A DNA stretch of 64,000 nt from an uncultured SAR116 cluster alpha proteobacterium (GCA_902558885.1 CACEFQ010000003.1:123650-187649), one strand, 5' to 3'. Shown: positions 46,170-57,043, counted from the stretch's first letter. A program made the numbers and translations. Notes: generated by a model not told the origin, from the letters alone.

Positions 46170-47277
46170 AACTTTCTGTTATCCAAATAGTACTTAAAAT
46201 TTTGTCTAATAAATCATTTCCATTCAACATTAAGCTATAATCTCTAAGATATTTTGCAATATTTTGTGCATTCAGTATCTCACCAACCATTTTTGATTTT
46301 TTAGCCAAAATATCTTTTTTTAAATACCTTTCTTTAACAAACATATTTACTGTTTCATAAAAATCATAATTTTCATTTAATAAATTCTTGATGTAAACAG
46401 CGTCTTCTAATATTTGATTGCCTGCTTGTGCAGTATGTGGTGGTATTGTAAAAGCAGCATCTCCAAATAGAAATAATCCATTTTTATAAATTGAGGTTTT
46501 TTCTCCACTATTAAATGAAGCGTATGTTGTTTTCCATTCTAAATCTTCAGGAATGAGATAATTTAAAATTTTGTTTTTTAAAGTTGGTATTTCAGTTTCA
46601 TTGTTTTGTGGAACAAAAATATAATTTGTTGCTTTTTTATTATTAATAGTTGTGGGATAGATTACATAATAACCGTTTTCGTGAATTAATACTAGTAAAA
46701 TTGTTTTTGATAAATTGTAGGCACTATCTTTAAATGAAACTGTTCTATAAATTTTTTTCTTTTTAATATTACTATTTGATCCAACTACAAACTTTCTGCA
46801 AACTCCATCAATGCCATCAGAACCAATTATTAAATCACTTTTAAAAATCTGTCCTTTGTCATCAATCAATTCGTTAGAATTATTATTTGAAACTATATTT
46901 GTCACATTAGAATTTATTATTTTTATTGGGTTATTTCTAAGAGCATTATTTTTGAAAAAACTAATTATGCTTTTTCTTTCGATAGAACCATAATTGTAAC
47001 TTTGCTCTAGTAAGTCATAATGGTATAAAAGTTCTAAAGTATTTTTTGAATTTAATCTTTTTATGTAAATATTATAGAATGGTTCAAAATATTTCTGAAT
47101 TTGTTTTAATTCTATAAGCTTTGATAATGCTTCCCAACCATTGGGCGTAATCTGTTGGGAGCCAAAACTTTCACTTTTTCCTTCAAAAATATCTATAGAG
47201 TAACCACTATCAGCAAAAACACTTGCTGCAATCCAAGAAGAAAATCCTCCACCAATTATAGTTAAATGTTTTTTCAT
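46162..47277 (-). CDS. FAD-dependent monooxygenase (PHBH-like)
   Basis: A 371-residue flavoprotein. The dinucleotide motif is TIIGGGFSSWIAASVFADSGYSIDIFEG (GGGFSS, a variant of GxGxxG). The second FAD motif is IGSDGIDGVCRKFV and the third GDAAFTIPPHTAQAGNQILEDAVYI. This is the group A flavin monooxygenase layout (salicylate/4-hydroxybenzoate hydroxylase-like, also in quinone synthesis enzymes). The substrate is unclear. The 8-base overlap with the peroxidase gene means the two are translated as a coupled pair, an odd combination worth noting. Confidence 0.87.
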   Translation of the reverse strand: MKKHLTIIGGGFSSWIAASVFADSGYSIDIFEGKSESFGSQQITPNGWEALSKLIELKQIQKYFEPFYNIYIKRLNSKNTLELLYHYDLLEQSYNYGSIERKSIISFFKNNALRNNPIKIINSNVTNIVSNNNSNELIDDKGQIFKSDLIIGSDGIDGVCRKFVVGSNSNIKKKKIYRTVSFKDSAYNLSKTILLVLIHENGYYVIYPTTINNKKATNYIFVPQNNETEIPTLKNKILNYLIPEDLEWKTTYASFNSGEKTSIYKNGLFLFGDAAFTIPPHTAQAGNQILEDAVYIKNLLNENYDFYETVNMFVKERYLKKDILAKKSKMVGEILNAQNIAKYLRDYSLMLNGNDLLDKILSTIWITESYE

Positions 47278-47487
47278 CTTTTAATAAACTATATAATATT
47301 AATTTTAATTAGAATAAAACCTTGAATTTAAATATTAAATAACATATGGCTAATATATTAGAAAAACTGATAATTTACATCATTAATTTTAATTTTTTAA
47401 TATAACAATATTGATTATAAATAACTTGAAATTTCACATAAAATACTAAACATTAATTTGGACATCTAATTAAATTTTGAGTAATTT
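47278..47487. other. Gap between the monooxygenase gene and pckA
   Basis: A 210-base, AT-rich control region between divergent genes. It must hold promoters for both, but I found no -35/-10 pair of good spacing and no hairpin that I can support. Confidence 0.55.
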
Positions 47488-49098
47488 ATGCATATAAAAG
47501 TAAAAAAACAATTATCTAACATTGGAATAAATAATATTTCTGAAATTGTTTACAATCCGTCTTATGACCTTCTTTATAATGAAGAAAATGATAAAGGGTT
47601 ATCAGGGTTTGAAAGGGTTCAAAATACTAAGTATGGGGCCGTTAATGTAATGACGGGTATTTATACCGGTAGATCTCCTAAAGATAAGTATATATTAAAA
47701 GATGAAACAACAGAAGACAACTTATGGTGGAGCACAGAAACCTCAAAAAATGATAATAAACCAATAAATAAAAATATCTGGAACAATCTTTACAAAATAG
47801 TCAGTAATCAACTTTCGAATAAAAAACTGTACGTAGTAGATGCATTATGTGGGGCTAATAATGATAGTTGTCTAAAAGTAAGATTTGTGATGGAAGTTGC
47901 CTGGCAAGCTCACTTTGTAAAAAATATGTTTATAAGACCATCTGAAGAAGAACTTAAAGATTTTGAACCAGATTTTCATGTTTTAAATGGATCTAAATCA
48001 TTTAATAAAAATTTTAAAGAACAAGGTTTGAATTCTGAAACATTTATAGCTTTTAATCTAACAGAAAAAATTCAGATAATTGGTGGTACTTGGTACGGTG
48101 GTGAAATGAAAAAAGGAATGTTCTCTGTAATGAATTATCTTTTACCACAAAAAAATATAGCATCAATGCATTGTTCGGCAAACATGGGGCAAGACGGTTC
48201 TGTTGCATTGTTTTTTGGTCTTTCAGGTACTGGAAAAACAACCTTATCAACAGATCCAAAGAGGCAATTAATTGGTGACGATGAACATGGTTGGGATGAT
48301 GAAGGTGTATTTAACTTTGAAGGTGGCTGTTATGCAAAAACTATTGACCTTGATAAAGATAAAGAACCAGATATTTTTAAAGCTGTTAGAAGGGACGCGC
48401 TTCTTGAAAATGTTACAGTAAATGAAAATGGAATTATTGACTACAGTGATACTTCGGTAACTCAAAATACTAGGGTATCATATCCAATTTATCATATTGA
48501 TAATATTGTAAAGCCAATATCAAAAGGAAAACATGCCTCTAAAATTATATTTTTAACTGCTGACGCTTTTGGAGTTCTTCCACCAGTATCTAAACTTTCC
48601 TATGATCAAGCTGAATATCATTTTCTCTCAGGGTTTACAGCAAAACTAGCTGGCACAGAAAGGGGCGTAACAGAACCTCAACCAGCTTTTTCAGCATGTT
48701 ATGGAGCAGCTTTTTTAATGTTACATCCAACACAATATTCAAATGTTTTATCCAAAAAAATGAAAGAATCAAATTCACAAGTTTTTTTAGTAAATACAGG
48801 TTGGAACGGTAAAGGTGATAGAATTTCTTTAAGTGACACTAGGTTAATTATAGATTCTATTTTAAATGACGAATTAAACGATATAGAAACAGAAATTATA
48901 CCATATTTTAATTTAGCAATTCCAAAAAGTGTTAATAATATTTCTTCAAATGTAATTGATCCGAGGAAATCATGGAATACATATACTGAATGGGAAAATA
49001 AAGCCAAAGAATTAGCTCAATTATTTATAAATAATTTTCAAAAATTTTGTGATAATGATCATGGAAAAAAACTACTATCTTCAGGTCCGCAACTATAA
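47488..49098 (+). CDS. pckA: Phosphoenolpyruvate carboxykinase (ATP)
   Basis: A 536-residue enzyme turning oxaloacetate into PEP at the start of gluconeogenesis. The ATP-binding loop [11 protein letters not shown] begins near residue 244, with [26 protein letters not shown] after it. The N-terminal GRSPKDKYI and NFHVLNG-type region are ATP-form signatures; a TQYSNVL and [12 protein letters not shown] stretch is seen near the C-terminus. Fits a cell that lives on acetate, propionate and amino acids, since the succinyl-CoA made by the propionate module reaches sugar through this step. Confidence 0.96.
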   Translation: MHIKVKKQLSNIGINNISEIVYNPSYDLLYNEENDKGLSGFERVQNTKYGAVNVMTGIYTGRSPKDKYILKDETTEDNLWWSTETSKNDNKPINKNIWNNLYKIVSNQLSNKKLYVVDALCGANNDSCLKVRFVMEVAWQAHFVKNMFIRPSEEELKDFEPDFHVLNGSKSFNKNFKEQGLNSETFIAFNLTEKIQIIGGTWYGGEMKKGMFSVMNYLLPQKNIASMHCSANMGQDGSVALFFGLSGTGKTTLSTDPKRQLIGDDEHGWDDEGVFNFEGGCYAKTIDLDKDKEPDIFKAVRRDALLENVTVNENGIIDYSDTSVTQNTRVSYPIYHIDNIVKPISKGKHASKIIFLTADAFGVLPPVSKLSYDQAEYHFLSGFTAKLAGTERGVTEPQPAFSACYGAAFLMLHPTQYSNVLSKKMKESNSQVFLVNTGWNGKGDRISLSDTRLIIDSILNDELNDIETEIIPYFNLAIPKSVNNISSNVIDPRKSWNTYTEWENKAKELAQLFINNFQKFCDNDHGKKLLSSGPQL

Positions 49099-49130
49099 GA
49101 ATAATTTTTTGTATTGATATATGGGAAAAC

Positions 49131-50249
49131 ATGAAAATTTTAATTGCTATATTGGTTAATTTATCAATTTTTATTTCACTTCCCTTATTTGCTCAATCAT
49201 CCTTCAAGAACAAGGGTAAAAGAGTGTCTTTAGTTAACGTTTCCAGAGTTCAATATTTTGATATAGCAGAAAAGACTGAATCTATAGGCAGATTAGTAGC
49301 TGTTAATCCAACTATTATATCTTCAAAAATCAATCAAGAAATTTTAAAAATTCATTATAAAATTGGAGATAATGTTAAGAAAAATGACGTATTATTTACT
49401 CTTGATTCAAAAGATATTTTACGAAACATAGAGCAAATTTCTGCTGAAATGAAATATGAGAAGGAAACACTTGATATTTTAGAAAAAAAACTATCATTAA
49501 GGCTCTCTAAAGTTCAAAATGCTAAAAATTTAAAAAAACAAAATATTATTACTCAAGATAACTTAGATGGCATTAATATTTTGTTTCTTGAAAACCAACA
49601 ACAAATTGCACAAAGAAAATATAATATTAATAGACTTAAAATTCTACTTAAAGAAAATAAAGAAAATGAGAGTTTTTCAAGGATTTTATCACCAATTGAT
49701 GGAAACATTGTCAATATAGATGCACAAGTTGGAGCATTAACATCTAAAGGTAAAATTTTAGCATCAATCATTAGCACTAAATTTAAAGAGATAGAAACTG
49801 ACTTAAGATCTGATCTTGCTTCAGAAGTTAAAATAGGTTCAAAAGTAGATATTTTTAGTAAAAAAGTTAAATTTTCGGGTAAAGTTCGAGGTATTGTCAA
49901 CATAGAAAATGTAAGAACTGGAACTCGGAAACTAAGAATAAGTTTGAATGAAGATTTGCCAAAAAATATTAATGCTTCTGGTACTAGATTTTCTCTACAT
50001 ATACCTTTTGGAGATGTTAAGCCAAGGTTACTTATACCAAAAGATGCACTGATACCATCTGCTAATAAACAAATTGTTTATATTTTTGATAGAGGCTTAG
50101 CAAAACAAAAGTTTATTCAAAGTGGGGTATCTCTTGGAGATAAAATAGAGATTTTAAAAGGACTTGAAGAAGGTCAATTAGTAGTAGTGAAAGGAAACGA
50201 AAATTTAAGACCAAACCAAGCAATTAAAATAAAAAGAAAAAAAAAATAA
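49131..50249 (+). CDS. RND efflux periplasmic adaptor (membrane fusion protein)
   Basis: A 372-residue exported protein with a signal peptide (about 1-22, ending PLFAQS). The lipoyl/barrel-sandwich region holds AEKTESIGRLVAVNPTIISSKINQEILKIHYKIGDNVKKNDVLF, then a long helical hairpin (about 95-170) and a return strand SRILSPIDGNIVNIDAQVGALTSKG. A beta-barrel and a membrane-proximal domain follow (ENLRPNQAIKI at the end). It would join the RND pump at 50271 to an outer-membrane channel not encoded nearby. The pump gene starts 21 bases after its stop. Confidence 0.9.
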   Translation: MKILIAILVNLSIFISLPLFAQSSFKNKGKRVSLVNVSRVQYFDIAEKTESIGRLVAVNPTIISSKINQEILKIHYKIGDNVKKNDVLFTLDSKDILRNIEQISAEMKYEKETLDILEKKLSLRLSKVQNAKNLKKQNIITQDNLDGINILFLENQQQIAQRKYNINRLKILLKENKENESFSRILSPIDGNIVNIDAQVGALTSKGKILASIISTKFKEIETDLRSDLASEVKIGSKVDIFSKKVKFSGKVRGIVNIENVRTGTRKLRISLNEDLPKNINASGTRFSLHIPFGDVKPRLLIPKDALIPSANKQIVYIFDRGLAKQKFIQSGVSLGDKIEILKGLEEGQLVVVKGNENLRPNQAIKIKRKKK

Positions 50250-50270
50250 TCTCAGATTTATTTATAAAAT

Positions 50271-53200
50271 ATGGATAATTTAATCAAATTTGCAATTAAA
50301 CAACCTATAGCAGTTGCTGCAATGGTTTTTCTTATGATTGCTTTTGGTTTTGTCTCTTTGCAAAAGATACCAATTCAAATGACACCTGACATAGACAAAC
50401 CAATTTTACAGGTAAGAGTTTCATGGCCAGGTGCATCTCCTAAGGATGTTGAAAGGGAGGTTGTTACTAGGGTTGAATTAGCCGTTAGTTCACTTACTGG
50501 TGTTGAAACAATTGAATCAGATAGCCGTTTTGGATCTGCTAGGGTAACCTTAACATATTCTGTTGGTCAGGATATGGATATTGCTCTTGTGCAGCTCTTG
50601 AGTAAAGTTTCCTCAATTGATGGTTTACCTTTTGATGCAAAACGGCCAACTGTTCGTACATCTAATTCAGATGACAGCCCAATTTCAAGATTGGCTATGA
50701 TTAAATTACCTGGATCTAAAATAGAAGATTTAGGTAGTTTAGGTGATTTTGTAGAATATGAAATTATAGAAAAATTATCACGAATTGAAGGTGTTTCAGA
50801 GATAACATTTCGTGGGGGGCAAAGAAAAGAATTAAAAGTAGCATTAGATATTAATAAATTAGCTGAATATTCAATTTCAATATCAGCTGTATTGGAGTCA
50901 CTAAGAGCTAGTTCAGCACAAGTTACTGCAGGAGAAATTATTGAGGGGAAAAGAACTTATTCCCTTCGAGCTGAAGCTATTTCATATACACCTACAACTG
51001 CTAGAAATATAATTTTGCGATCTGAAACGGGTTTAGATGGTATTCCAGTAAATGTTAAGCTAGAAGATGTAGCAAAAATTTATATGTCTTACAAAAAACC
51101 TACTAGTTTTAGGAGATTAAATGGGCAGGATGCTATTACTTTTGCTGTAATAAGAGAACCTGATTCAAACGTTGTTGAAATTATCAAAAACTTAAAGACA
51201 GAAATTGAAAAATTGAACAATGGTATTCTTGCAGAAAATGGTCTTGTTTTGAATAACGTTTATGATGAAACAGTTTATATAAATGCTGCTATTAAATTAG
51301 TTCAACAAAACATTATTATTGGTGGAATTCTAGCAATATGTATATTAATGCTTTTCTTAAGGAGCTTCAGGCCTATATTTATAATTATGTTAGCAATACC
51401 AGTTTCTGTTATTGGTACATTTGTGGCAATTTCGTGGTTGGGTCTTTCGGTGAACGTTATCTCGTTGGCTGGACTAGCCTTTGCGGTTGGAATGGTAGTT
51501 GATGCTTCAATTGTCAGTCAAGAGAACATATATAGATTAAAACAGTCAGGCATGTCTGCTGCCATGGCTTCATACAGTGGTTCAAAACAAGTTTGGGCTC
51601 CTATACTAGGTTCTGCACTAACTACTGTTGTTGTGTTCATTCCAATTTTATTACTAGATTTGCCAGTAGGACAATTATTTAGAGATATAGGCATTGCAAT
51701 TTCAGTATCTGTCTTAATCTCAGTTATAATTTCAATAACATTAATACCAACTGTAGCATCTAGAATACTTGAGAGTTCTAAAGAAAAAGAAGAAAAAAGG
51801 TTTTCTATTAAATTTATTGATAATTTTGCAGGTAAGTTAGCAAAATGGATACAAACATATGCTTCTTGGTCAACTAGTTCTTTGAAATCTGGTTTAACTG
51901 TTGTTTTTTGTTTGATAATAACCGCTGTTTTAATAATAGTATCTTTTCTTCCTCCACTTGATTATTTGCCTGATGGGAATAGAAATTTTGTATTTGCTCG
52001 CATAATTGTACCGCCAGGATATAATAAAGAATCAACTGTTGAAATATCTAGAGCGATGGAGAGAGCCGCAAAACCACTTTGGGAAGCTAAGAGTGATGGT
52101 CCTTACGGAAAACCAAAGATTTCACGTTTCTTCTTTGTAGCTTATTCAGGAGGTGCATTTGCAGGAGCAGCTACTGAAAATCCTGAAAGAGTAAAAGAAA
52201 TTTTACCAGTACTTACAAAACCGATAAGATCACAACCAGGTGCTAGAGCATTTGCTCAACAAGCTTCATTATTTGGAAGATCGGTAGGTGGATCGAGAGT
52301 AATAAAACTTGAAATTACAGCATCTTCACTAGATTTAATACAACCAACAGCACAAAAAATTTTTAGAATTGTTAGGAGTGAATTTCCACCTAAAGATGGA
52401 CATCAAGTTAGATCAGTTCCTCAAATGGGAACAGGATCTCCTCAAGTGATCATAAAACCTATTCCTGAGAGATTAGCTGACATTGGAATGACAGCTAGAG
52501 ATTTAGCACAATCTTTGGATGTTTATAATGATGGAATAAGAGTTTTGGAGATACCGTTTGAAGGAAGATTAATTGAGCTAGTTTTAACCTCAAATAAAGC
52601 TAATACCAACAAAATAGATGATTTAAAAAATTTACCATTGATACTCAAAACAGGAGAATTAGTAAGATTGTCACAAGTTGCGGAGATTAACTTGATCGGT
52701 GTGCCTAAACAAATAAAAAGGTTATCTGGCAGAAGAGTGATTACACTACAATTACGTCCACATGAAAGTATTTCATTAGAAGATGCTGTTTTAAAATTGC
52801 AGAATTTAGTAATTGAACCTCTAATGAAAGATGTGCCTAGTGGTATTTCAATAAACTTATCTGGTGCAGCAAGTGAATTAGAGCGGACATGGATCGCAAT
52901 GAAAAATAACGTAGCAATTGCTCTTTTTGTTATTTTCTTATTGCTTACAGTTTTAATGAGGTCATTTATCCTACCTTTTGTAATTGTAATAACTGTCCCG
53001 ATAGCGGGTGCAGGAGGTGTTATGGGACTAGTTGTTTTAAATCAATTTACTGCTCAATCACTTGATATGCTAACTATGTTAGGTTTTATAATCTTGACTG
53101 GAATTGTTGTAAATAATTCTATCTTAATGGTGGAGCAAACTCTTTGGCATATTAGATATGAAAGTATGAAAATTTCAGAAGCTATAACAGAAGCAACAAG

Positions 53201-53438
53201 AAATAGAATAAGACCAATTTTTATGTCAACTTTGACAAGTTTGTTTGGTCTAATTCCACTTGTAATTTTTCCTGGTTCTGGTTCAGAATTATATCGTGGT
53301 ATTGGAACTGTTGTTTTCGGAGGATTATCCACCTCTGCTATTTTAACTTTACTTATGGTTCCACCACTACTTGCACTAGCTTTGAAATTCGAAAAAGTAA
53401 AACCAATATCTAAAAATACACAGGAAGAATTTATTTAA
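50271..53438 (+). CDS. RND-type efflux pump inner-membrane permease
   Basis: A 1055-residue RND transporter with 12 predicted membrane helices and two large periplasmic loops, the AcrB/MdtB layout. Family phrases are FAIKQPIAVAAMVFLMIAFG, SWPGASPKDVEREVVTRVE and LIPTVASRIL. In the proton-relay helix the pattern reads GMVVDASIV: the first Asp (D411) is kept but the second is Ala (412). The Lys of TM10 aligns with Asn948 in GIVVNNSIL. Such variants occur in RND groups other than AcrB. The substrate may be drugs, lipids or solvents; it cannot be fixed. Confidence 0.92.
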   Translation: MDNLIKFAIKQPIAVAAMVFLMIAFGFVSLQKIPIQMTPDIDKPILQVRVSWPGASPKDVEREVVTRVELAVSSLTGVETIESDSRFGSARVTLTYSVGQDMDIALVQLLSKVSSIDGLPFDAKRPTVRTSNSDDSPISRLAMIKLPGSKIEDLGSLGDFVEYEIIEKLSRIEGVSEITFRGGQRKELKVALDINKLAEYSISISAVLESLRASSAQVTAGEIIEGKRTYSLRAEAISYTPTTARNIILRSETGLDGIPVNVKLEDVAKIYMSYKKPTSFRRLNGQDAITFAVIREPDSNVVEIIKNLKTEIEKLNNGILAENGLVLNNVYDETVYINAAIKLVQQNIIIGGILAICILMLFLRSFRPIFIIMLAIPVSVIGTFVAISWLGLSVNVISLAGLAFAVGMVVDASIVSQENIYRLKQSGMSAAMASYSGSKQVWAPILGSALTTVVVFIPILLLDLPVGQLFRDIGIAISVSVLISVIISITLIPTVASRILESSKEKEEKRFSIKFIDNFAGKLAKWIQTYASWSTSSLKSGLTVVFCLIITAVLIIVSFLPPLDYLPDGNRNFVFARIIVPPGYNKESTVEISRAMERAAKPLWEAKSDGPYGKPKISRFFFVAYSGGAFAGAATENPERVKEILPVLTKPIRSQPGARAFAQQASLFGRSVGGSRVIKLEITASSLDLIQPTAQKIFRIVRSEFPPKDGHQVRSVPQMGTGSPQVIIKPIPERLADIGMTARDLAQSLDVYNDGIRVLEIPFEGRLIELVLTSNKANTNKIDDLKNLPLILKTGELVRLSQVAEINLIGVPKQIKRLSGRRVITLQLRPHESISLEDAVLKLQNLVIEPLMKDVPSGISINLSGAASELERTWIAMKNNVAIALFVIFLLLTVLMRSFILPFVIVITVPIAGAGGVMGLVVLNQFTAQSLDMLTMLGFIILTGIVVNNSILMVEQTLWHIRYESMKISEAITEATRNRIRPIFMSTLTSLFGLIPLVIFPGSGSELYRGIGTVVFGGLSTSAILTLLMVPPLLALALKFEKVKPISKNTQEEFI

Positions 53439-53473
53439 TTCTAACTAAATTATAAATCTTTCTTTTTTATTTA

Positions 53474-53503
53474 GTGACAAAAGACTTAATAAAAAGCTAT
53501 ATA
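53474..53503 (+). promoter_or_regulatory. Candidate promoter for bipA
   Basis: GTGACA (53474-53479) and TATATA (53498-53503) are 18 bases apart, in the 118-base gap before bipA. The -35 match is imperfect and other -10-like sequences are close by. Confidence 0.3.
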
Positions 53504-53556
53504 AGCAGCGTTATGTTAAATCTTAATAAAATTAAAGAAGTAAAATAAAAAATATT

Positions 53557-55389
53557 ATGTCAGCAGAAGAGAAAATAAGATTGATCAGAAATATAGCCAT
53601 TGTTGCTCATGTTGATCATGGTAAAACAACCTTAGTTGATACATTGTTACAACAATCTGGTATATTTGCTGCTCATTCAGAATTAGTTGAAAGAGTAATG
53701 GATTCTAATGATTTAGAAAAAGAACGTGGCATAACGATTTTATCCAAAAACACAGGATTGAGATGGAAAGAATGGAGAATTAATATTGTAGACACTCCAG
53801 GTCATGCGGATTTTGGTGGTGAAGTTGAAAGAGTTTTATCTATGGTAGACTCAGTATTATTATTAGTTGATGCTGTTGATGGTCCTATGCCGCAAACTAG
53901 TTTTGTTACTAAAAAAGCTCTTGAAGCAGGCCTCTGTCCTATTGTCGTAATAAACAAAGTTGACAGAGATGGAGCTAGACCAGATTGGGTGTTGGACCAA
54001 ACTTTTGATCTTTTTGATAAATTAGGCGCTAATGAAACACAACTTGATTTTCCTGTAGTTTATGCATCTGCAATTCAGGGATGGGCAACTAATGATTTAA
54101 AAAATAAAAAAAACAACATGGATGCAATATTCGATACTATCATAAACAAAGTTCCTTATCCAAATGTTGATCCAAATAGTAATCTTCAAATGCAAATATC
54201 AGCTTTAAGCTATTCTAGTTATGTTGGTTTGATAGGAACAGGAAGAATAAGAAGAGGGTATTTAAAAAAGGGTCAAAATGTTTCTATTGGAAATAAAAAT
54301 GGAAATGTTCGTCAAGGTAAAGTTCTACAAATAATGAATTTTCATGGTCTAGAAAAGAAAGAAGTTGATGAGGCTCATGCAGGAGACATTGTAGCAATAA
54401 GTGGCCTAGGAGAGCTAAAGATCTCGGATACAATTTGTGAAGTTGGAAAGTTTGAAGCATTAGAAAAGTTGTCCGTTGATGAACCTACTATTAGTATGAT
54501 GATACAAGTAAATGATAGTCCATTTGCTGGCCAAGAAGGAAAACTAGTAACAAGTAGGTCAATCCGTGAACGGTTACATCAAGAATTAAAAACTAATGTT
54601 GCATTAAGAGTGGAAGATACAGACAATCCGGATAAATTTAGAATTTCTGGTCGTGGAGAACTTCACTTATCCATTCTTATAGAGAATATGAGAAGAGAAG
54701 GTTTCGAAATGGGCGTATCATCTCCAGAAGTTATTACAAAAATCATAGACAATGTGAAAAATGAACCATTTGAAAACTTAACCATTGATATAGAAGAAAT
54801 TCATCAAGGCAAAATAATGGAAAAACTGGGTGAAAGAAAAGCTCAATTGATAGATATGGTCCCAGACAGCAATGGAAGAGTTCGTATAGATTATAGCATT
54901 GCTAGTAGAGGTTTAATAGGTTTCAGGACAGAATTTTTAACATTAACCTCTGGATCAGGTCTAATGTATCATACATTTGATAAGTATAGACCTGTTATTG
55001 AGGGATTACAGACTGGAAGAAGAAATGGAGCCTTAATTTCAATTGGCCAAGGTAAAGCTCTTCCATATGCATTATTTAACCTTCAAGATAGAGGGAAAAT
55101 GATAATTAAAAATGGTGTTGAAGTTTATGAGGGGATGATCATTGGTATTCACAGTAGAAATAATGATCTTGTTGTAAATCCTCTTAAAGGTAAACAACTT
55201 ACAAATGTAAGGGCTTCTGGTAATGACGACGCTGTCTTATTATCAACGCCTATTAATGTTACTTTAGAATTTGCATTGGAATTTATAAATGATGATGAAC
55301 TCATTGAAGTAACGCCAATTAGTCTTAGGATTAGAAAAAAATTTTTAAAAGAACATGAAAGAAAAAAAGCCGCAAGAGCTGCATCTTAA
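53557..55389 (+). CDS. typA: Ribosome-associated GTPase BipA/TypA
   Basis: A 610-residue translational GTPase. G1 is [12 protein letters not shown] near residue 17; the switch region has [14 protein letters not shown]3 [14 protein letters not shown] and G4 [12 protein letters not shown] are intact. Elongation-factor-G-like domains III and V follow, and the C-terminal BipA-specific domain contains [17 protein letters not shown]. It assists 50S assembly and stress adaptation. No ORF-level oddity. Its stop abuts the convergent mocA-like stop with no gap at all. Confidence 0.96.
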   Translation: MSAEEKIRLIRNIAIVAHVDHGKTTLVDTLLQQSGIFAAHSELVERVMDSNDLEKERGITILSKNTGLRWKEWRINIVDTPGHADFGGEVERVLSMVDSVLLLVDAVDGPMPQTSFVTKKALEAGLCPIVVINKVDRDGARPDWVLDQTFDLFDKLGANETQLDFPVVYASAIQGWATNDLKNKKNNMDAIFDTIINKVPYPNVDPNSNLQMQISALSYSSYVGLIGTGRIRRGYLKKGQNVSIGNKNGNVRQGKVLQIMNFHGLEKKEVDEAHAGDIVAISGLGELKISDTICEVGKFEALEKLSVDEPTISMMIQVNDSPFAGQEGKLVTSRSIRERLHQELKTNVALRVEDTDNPDKFRISGRGELHLSILIENMRREGFEMGVSSPEVITKIIDNVKNEPFENLTIDIEEIHQGKIMEKLGERKAQLIDMVPDSNGRVRIDYSIASRGLIGFRTEFLTLTSGSGLMYHTFDKYRPVIEGLQTGRRNGALISIGQGKALPYALFNLQDRGKMIIKNGVEVYEGMIIGIHSRNNDLVVNPLKGKQLTNVRASGNDDAVLLSTPINVTLEFALEFINDDELIEVTPISLRIRKKFLKEHERKKAARAAS

Positions 55390-55998
55390 TTAATAATTTA
55401 CTTTTGTTTTAGCTAGCTCTTCTTTTGTGTCAATATCAAAAATTGTTCCAAATCCAGTCTTAAGAGTAATTATATCTTTTTTTCTAATTAGTGATCTGGC
55501 ACCAAAATCATCTTTGAGACTTTTTAAAGTTTTAAAATAATTTCTTGGCAAGATAACAGGATTACCTATTCGATAATTATGTTCAGGCATTACTACTTTT
55601 ATACAATTGAGTTCCATAAATTTTTTTTCTAAGTTAATAAGGTCTTCAGAACTAATATATGGCATATCTGCTGGAATAATCATAACTCCATCAATATCTG
55701 CTTTTAAATTATTCACTCCTAAAGCAATTGAAGTTCCAATACCTTTTCTGTAGTCCTTATTTTCTAAAATTTTGATGTCTTTATTAAATATTAAATTTTT
55801 AATTATATTTTGTTCGTGTCCTACTATTACTATCAATTCTGACGGATCAAATATTTCAAAAAATGTATCTAAAATATGGTTAATTATAGGTTTACCATTC
55901 ATTATTTCTGAAAGTTTATTTTTATCTCCAAAACGTTTACTTTCACCTGCAGCCAGTAAAATTTTTTTAATATTATGATTTTTCTTTTCATTAATCAT
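55390..55998 (-). CDS. Molybdenum cofactor nucleotidyltransferase (MocA/MobA-like)
   Basis: A 202-residue NTP-transferase. The nucleotide-binding signature LAAGESKRFGDKNKL lies near residues 15-29, then IVIVGHEQNIIKNL and MIIPADMPYIS (the metal-binding Asp). The C-terminal half has GNPVILPRNYFKTLKSLKDDFGARSLI, typical of MocA, which makes molybdopterin cytosine dinucleotide for hydroxylases. The final assignment to MocA instead of another sugar/Mo NTP-transferase is helped by the xdhC-family neighbour, which overlaps it by 8 bases. Confidence 0.85.
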   Translation of the reverse strand: MINEKKNHNIKKILLAAGESKRFGDKNKLSEIMNGKPIINHILDTFFEIFDPSELIVIVGHEQNIIKNLIFNKDIKILENKDYRKGIGTSIALGVNNLKADIDGVMIIPADMPYISSEDLINLEKKFMELNCIKVVMPEHNYRIGNPVILPRNYFKTLKSLKDDFGARSLIRKKDIITLKTGFGTIFDIDTKEELAKTKVNY

Positions 55999-56941
55999 GA
56001 TTGTTGCGTCTATAATTTATTATCTCTGCTAATATTGAAGTAGCTATTTCTGCAGGTGTTTTTGCCTTAATATCTAGGCCTATTGGAGCATGAATTTTAG
56101 ATAATTCGATTTCATTGAACCCTTTTTCAATTAACCTTTCACATCTTTTATTATGAGTTTTTTTACTTCCTAAAGATCCTATATATCCAAAATTCTTTTT
56201 CATACAAAAAATCAAAGCTAAGTCATCAATTTTAGGATCATGTGTAAGTGTTACTAAATGCGAAGATTTATCTAGATTAAACTTTGAAAGAGCTTCATCT
56301 GGCCACTCATTAATTATTTTACAGTTTGGAAATCTATTTTTTGTTGCAAAATGGTTTCTAGGATCAATTAATATAATTTCATAATCAGCTACATTAGCCA
56401 ATGAAACAAGTGCTTGCGCAATATGAACTGCTCCAATAATAAATAGTCTAGGTTTAGGATCAATAATATGAATGAATTCATTTTTTGATTTATCAAAATG
56501 ACTTATCTGGTTGTCTATTGTATTATCAATTATCCTATTACCATTTGAGCAATCAATCCGTAGTCTAACAACTTCTCTTTTTTTTATGCTATTTACAATA
56601 TAATAAACAATCTCATCTTCTAAATTTAAAGGTTGGATAAGGACCTTTAATTCACCACCACAAGCCAACCCAACTTCCCAAGCCATATCATTTGAGATTC
56701 CATAATCTTTTATTCTTGATTTACCATCTTTAATAGAATTAATACCTTCAGAAATTACTGCCCCTTCAATACATCCACCAGAAACAGAACCTATTATTTC
56801 ACCATTTTCATCAATTGCCATTTGTCCACCTACAGGTCTTGGTGAACTGCCCCATGTTGAAATCACAGTAGCAAGAGCAATTTTTTTCTTTTGTTTTAAC
56901 CACAAACTTGTTGGTGTAAGAATGTCATCGACATCATTCAT
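55991..56941 (-). CDS. XdhC/CoxI-family protein, molybdenum hydroxylase maturation factor
   Basis: A 316-residue protein with the XdhC pattern: ATVISTWGSSPRPVGGQMAIDENGEIIGSVSGGCIEGAV at the N-terminus and a Rossmann-like C-terminal half (RLFIIGAVHIAQALVSLANVADYEIILIDPR, then GYIGSLGSKKTHNKRCERL). XdhC binds Moco and hands sulfurated cofactor to xanthine dehydrogenase-type enzymes; CoxI is the carbon monoxide dehydrogenase homologue. The enzyme served is not in the window. With the MocA-like gene it forms a translationally coupled maturation pair. The Cys in SGGCIEG is conserved. Confidence 0.9.
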   Translation of the reverse strand: MNDVDDILTPTSLWLKQKKKIALATVISTWGSSPRPVGGQMAIDENGEIIGSVSGGCIEGAVISEGINSIKDGKSRIKDYGISNDMAWEVGLACGGELKVLIQPLNLEDEIVYYIVNSIKKREVVRLRIDCSNGNRIIDNTIDNQISHFDKSKNEFIHIIDPKPRLFIIGAVHIAQALVSLANVADYEIILIDPRNHFATKNRFPNCKIINEWPDEALSKFNLDKSSHLVTLTHDPKIDDLALIFCMKKNFGYIGSLGSKKTHNKRCERLIEKGFNEIELSKIHAPIGLDIKAKTPAEIATSILAEIINYRRNNHD

Positions 56942-57043
56942 TTTATAACCTCATAAAATATAATTTTATAAAAAAATAATTTATGATATATACACTTTAT
57001 ACAATATTAGTAAGTTAAACTTAAATTTAAAAGGGATTTTGTT

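Noticed and set aside
47278..47487. tRNA or small RNA in the pckA upstream gap
   Set aside because: No cloverleaf arms, no TTC loop sequence and no stable hairpin were visible; the sequence is mostly A/T.
56942..57043. Riboswitch or operator upstream of bioY
   Set aside because: The 102-base gap is plain AT-rich sequence; I could not find a BirA-like palindrome or a folded motif I can defend.
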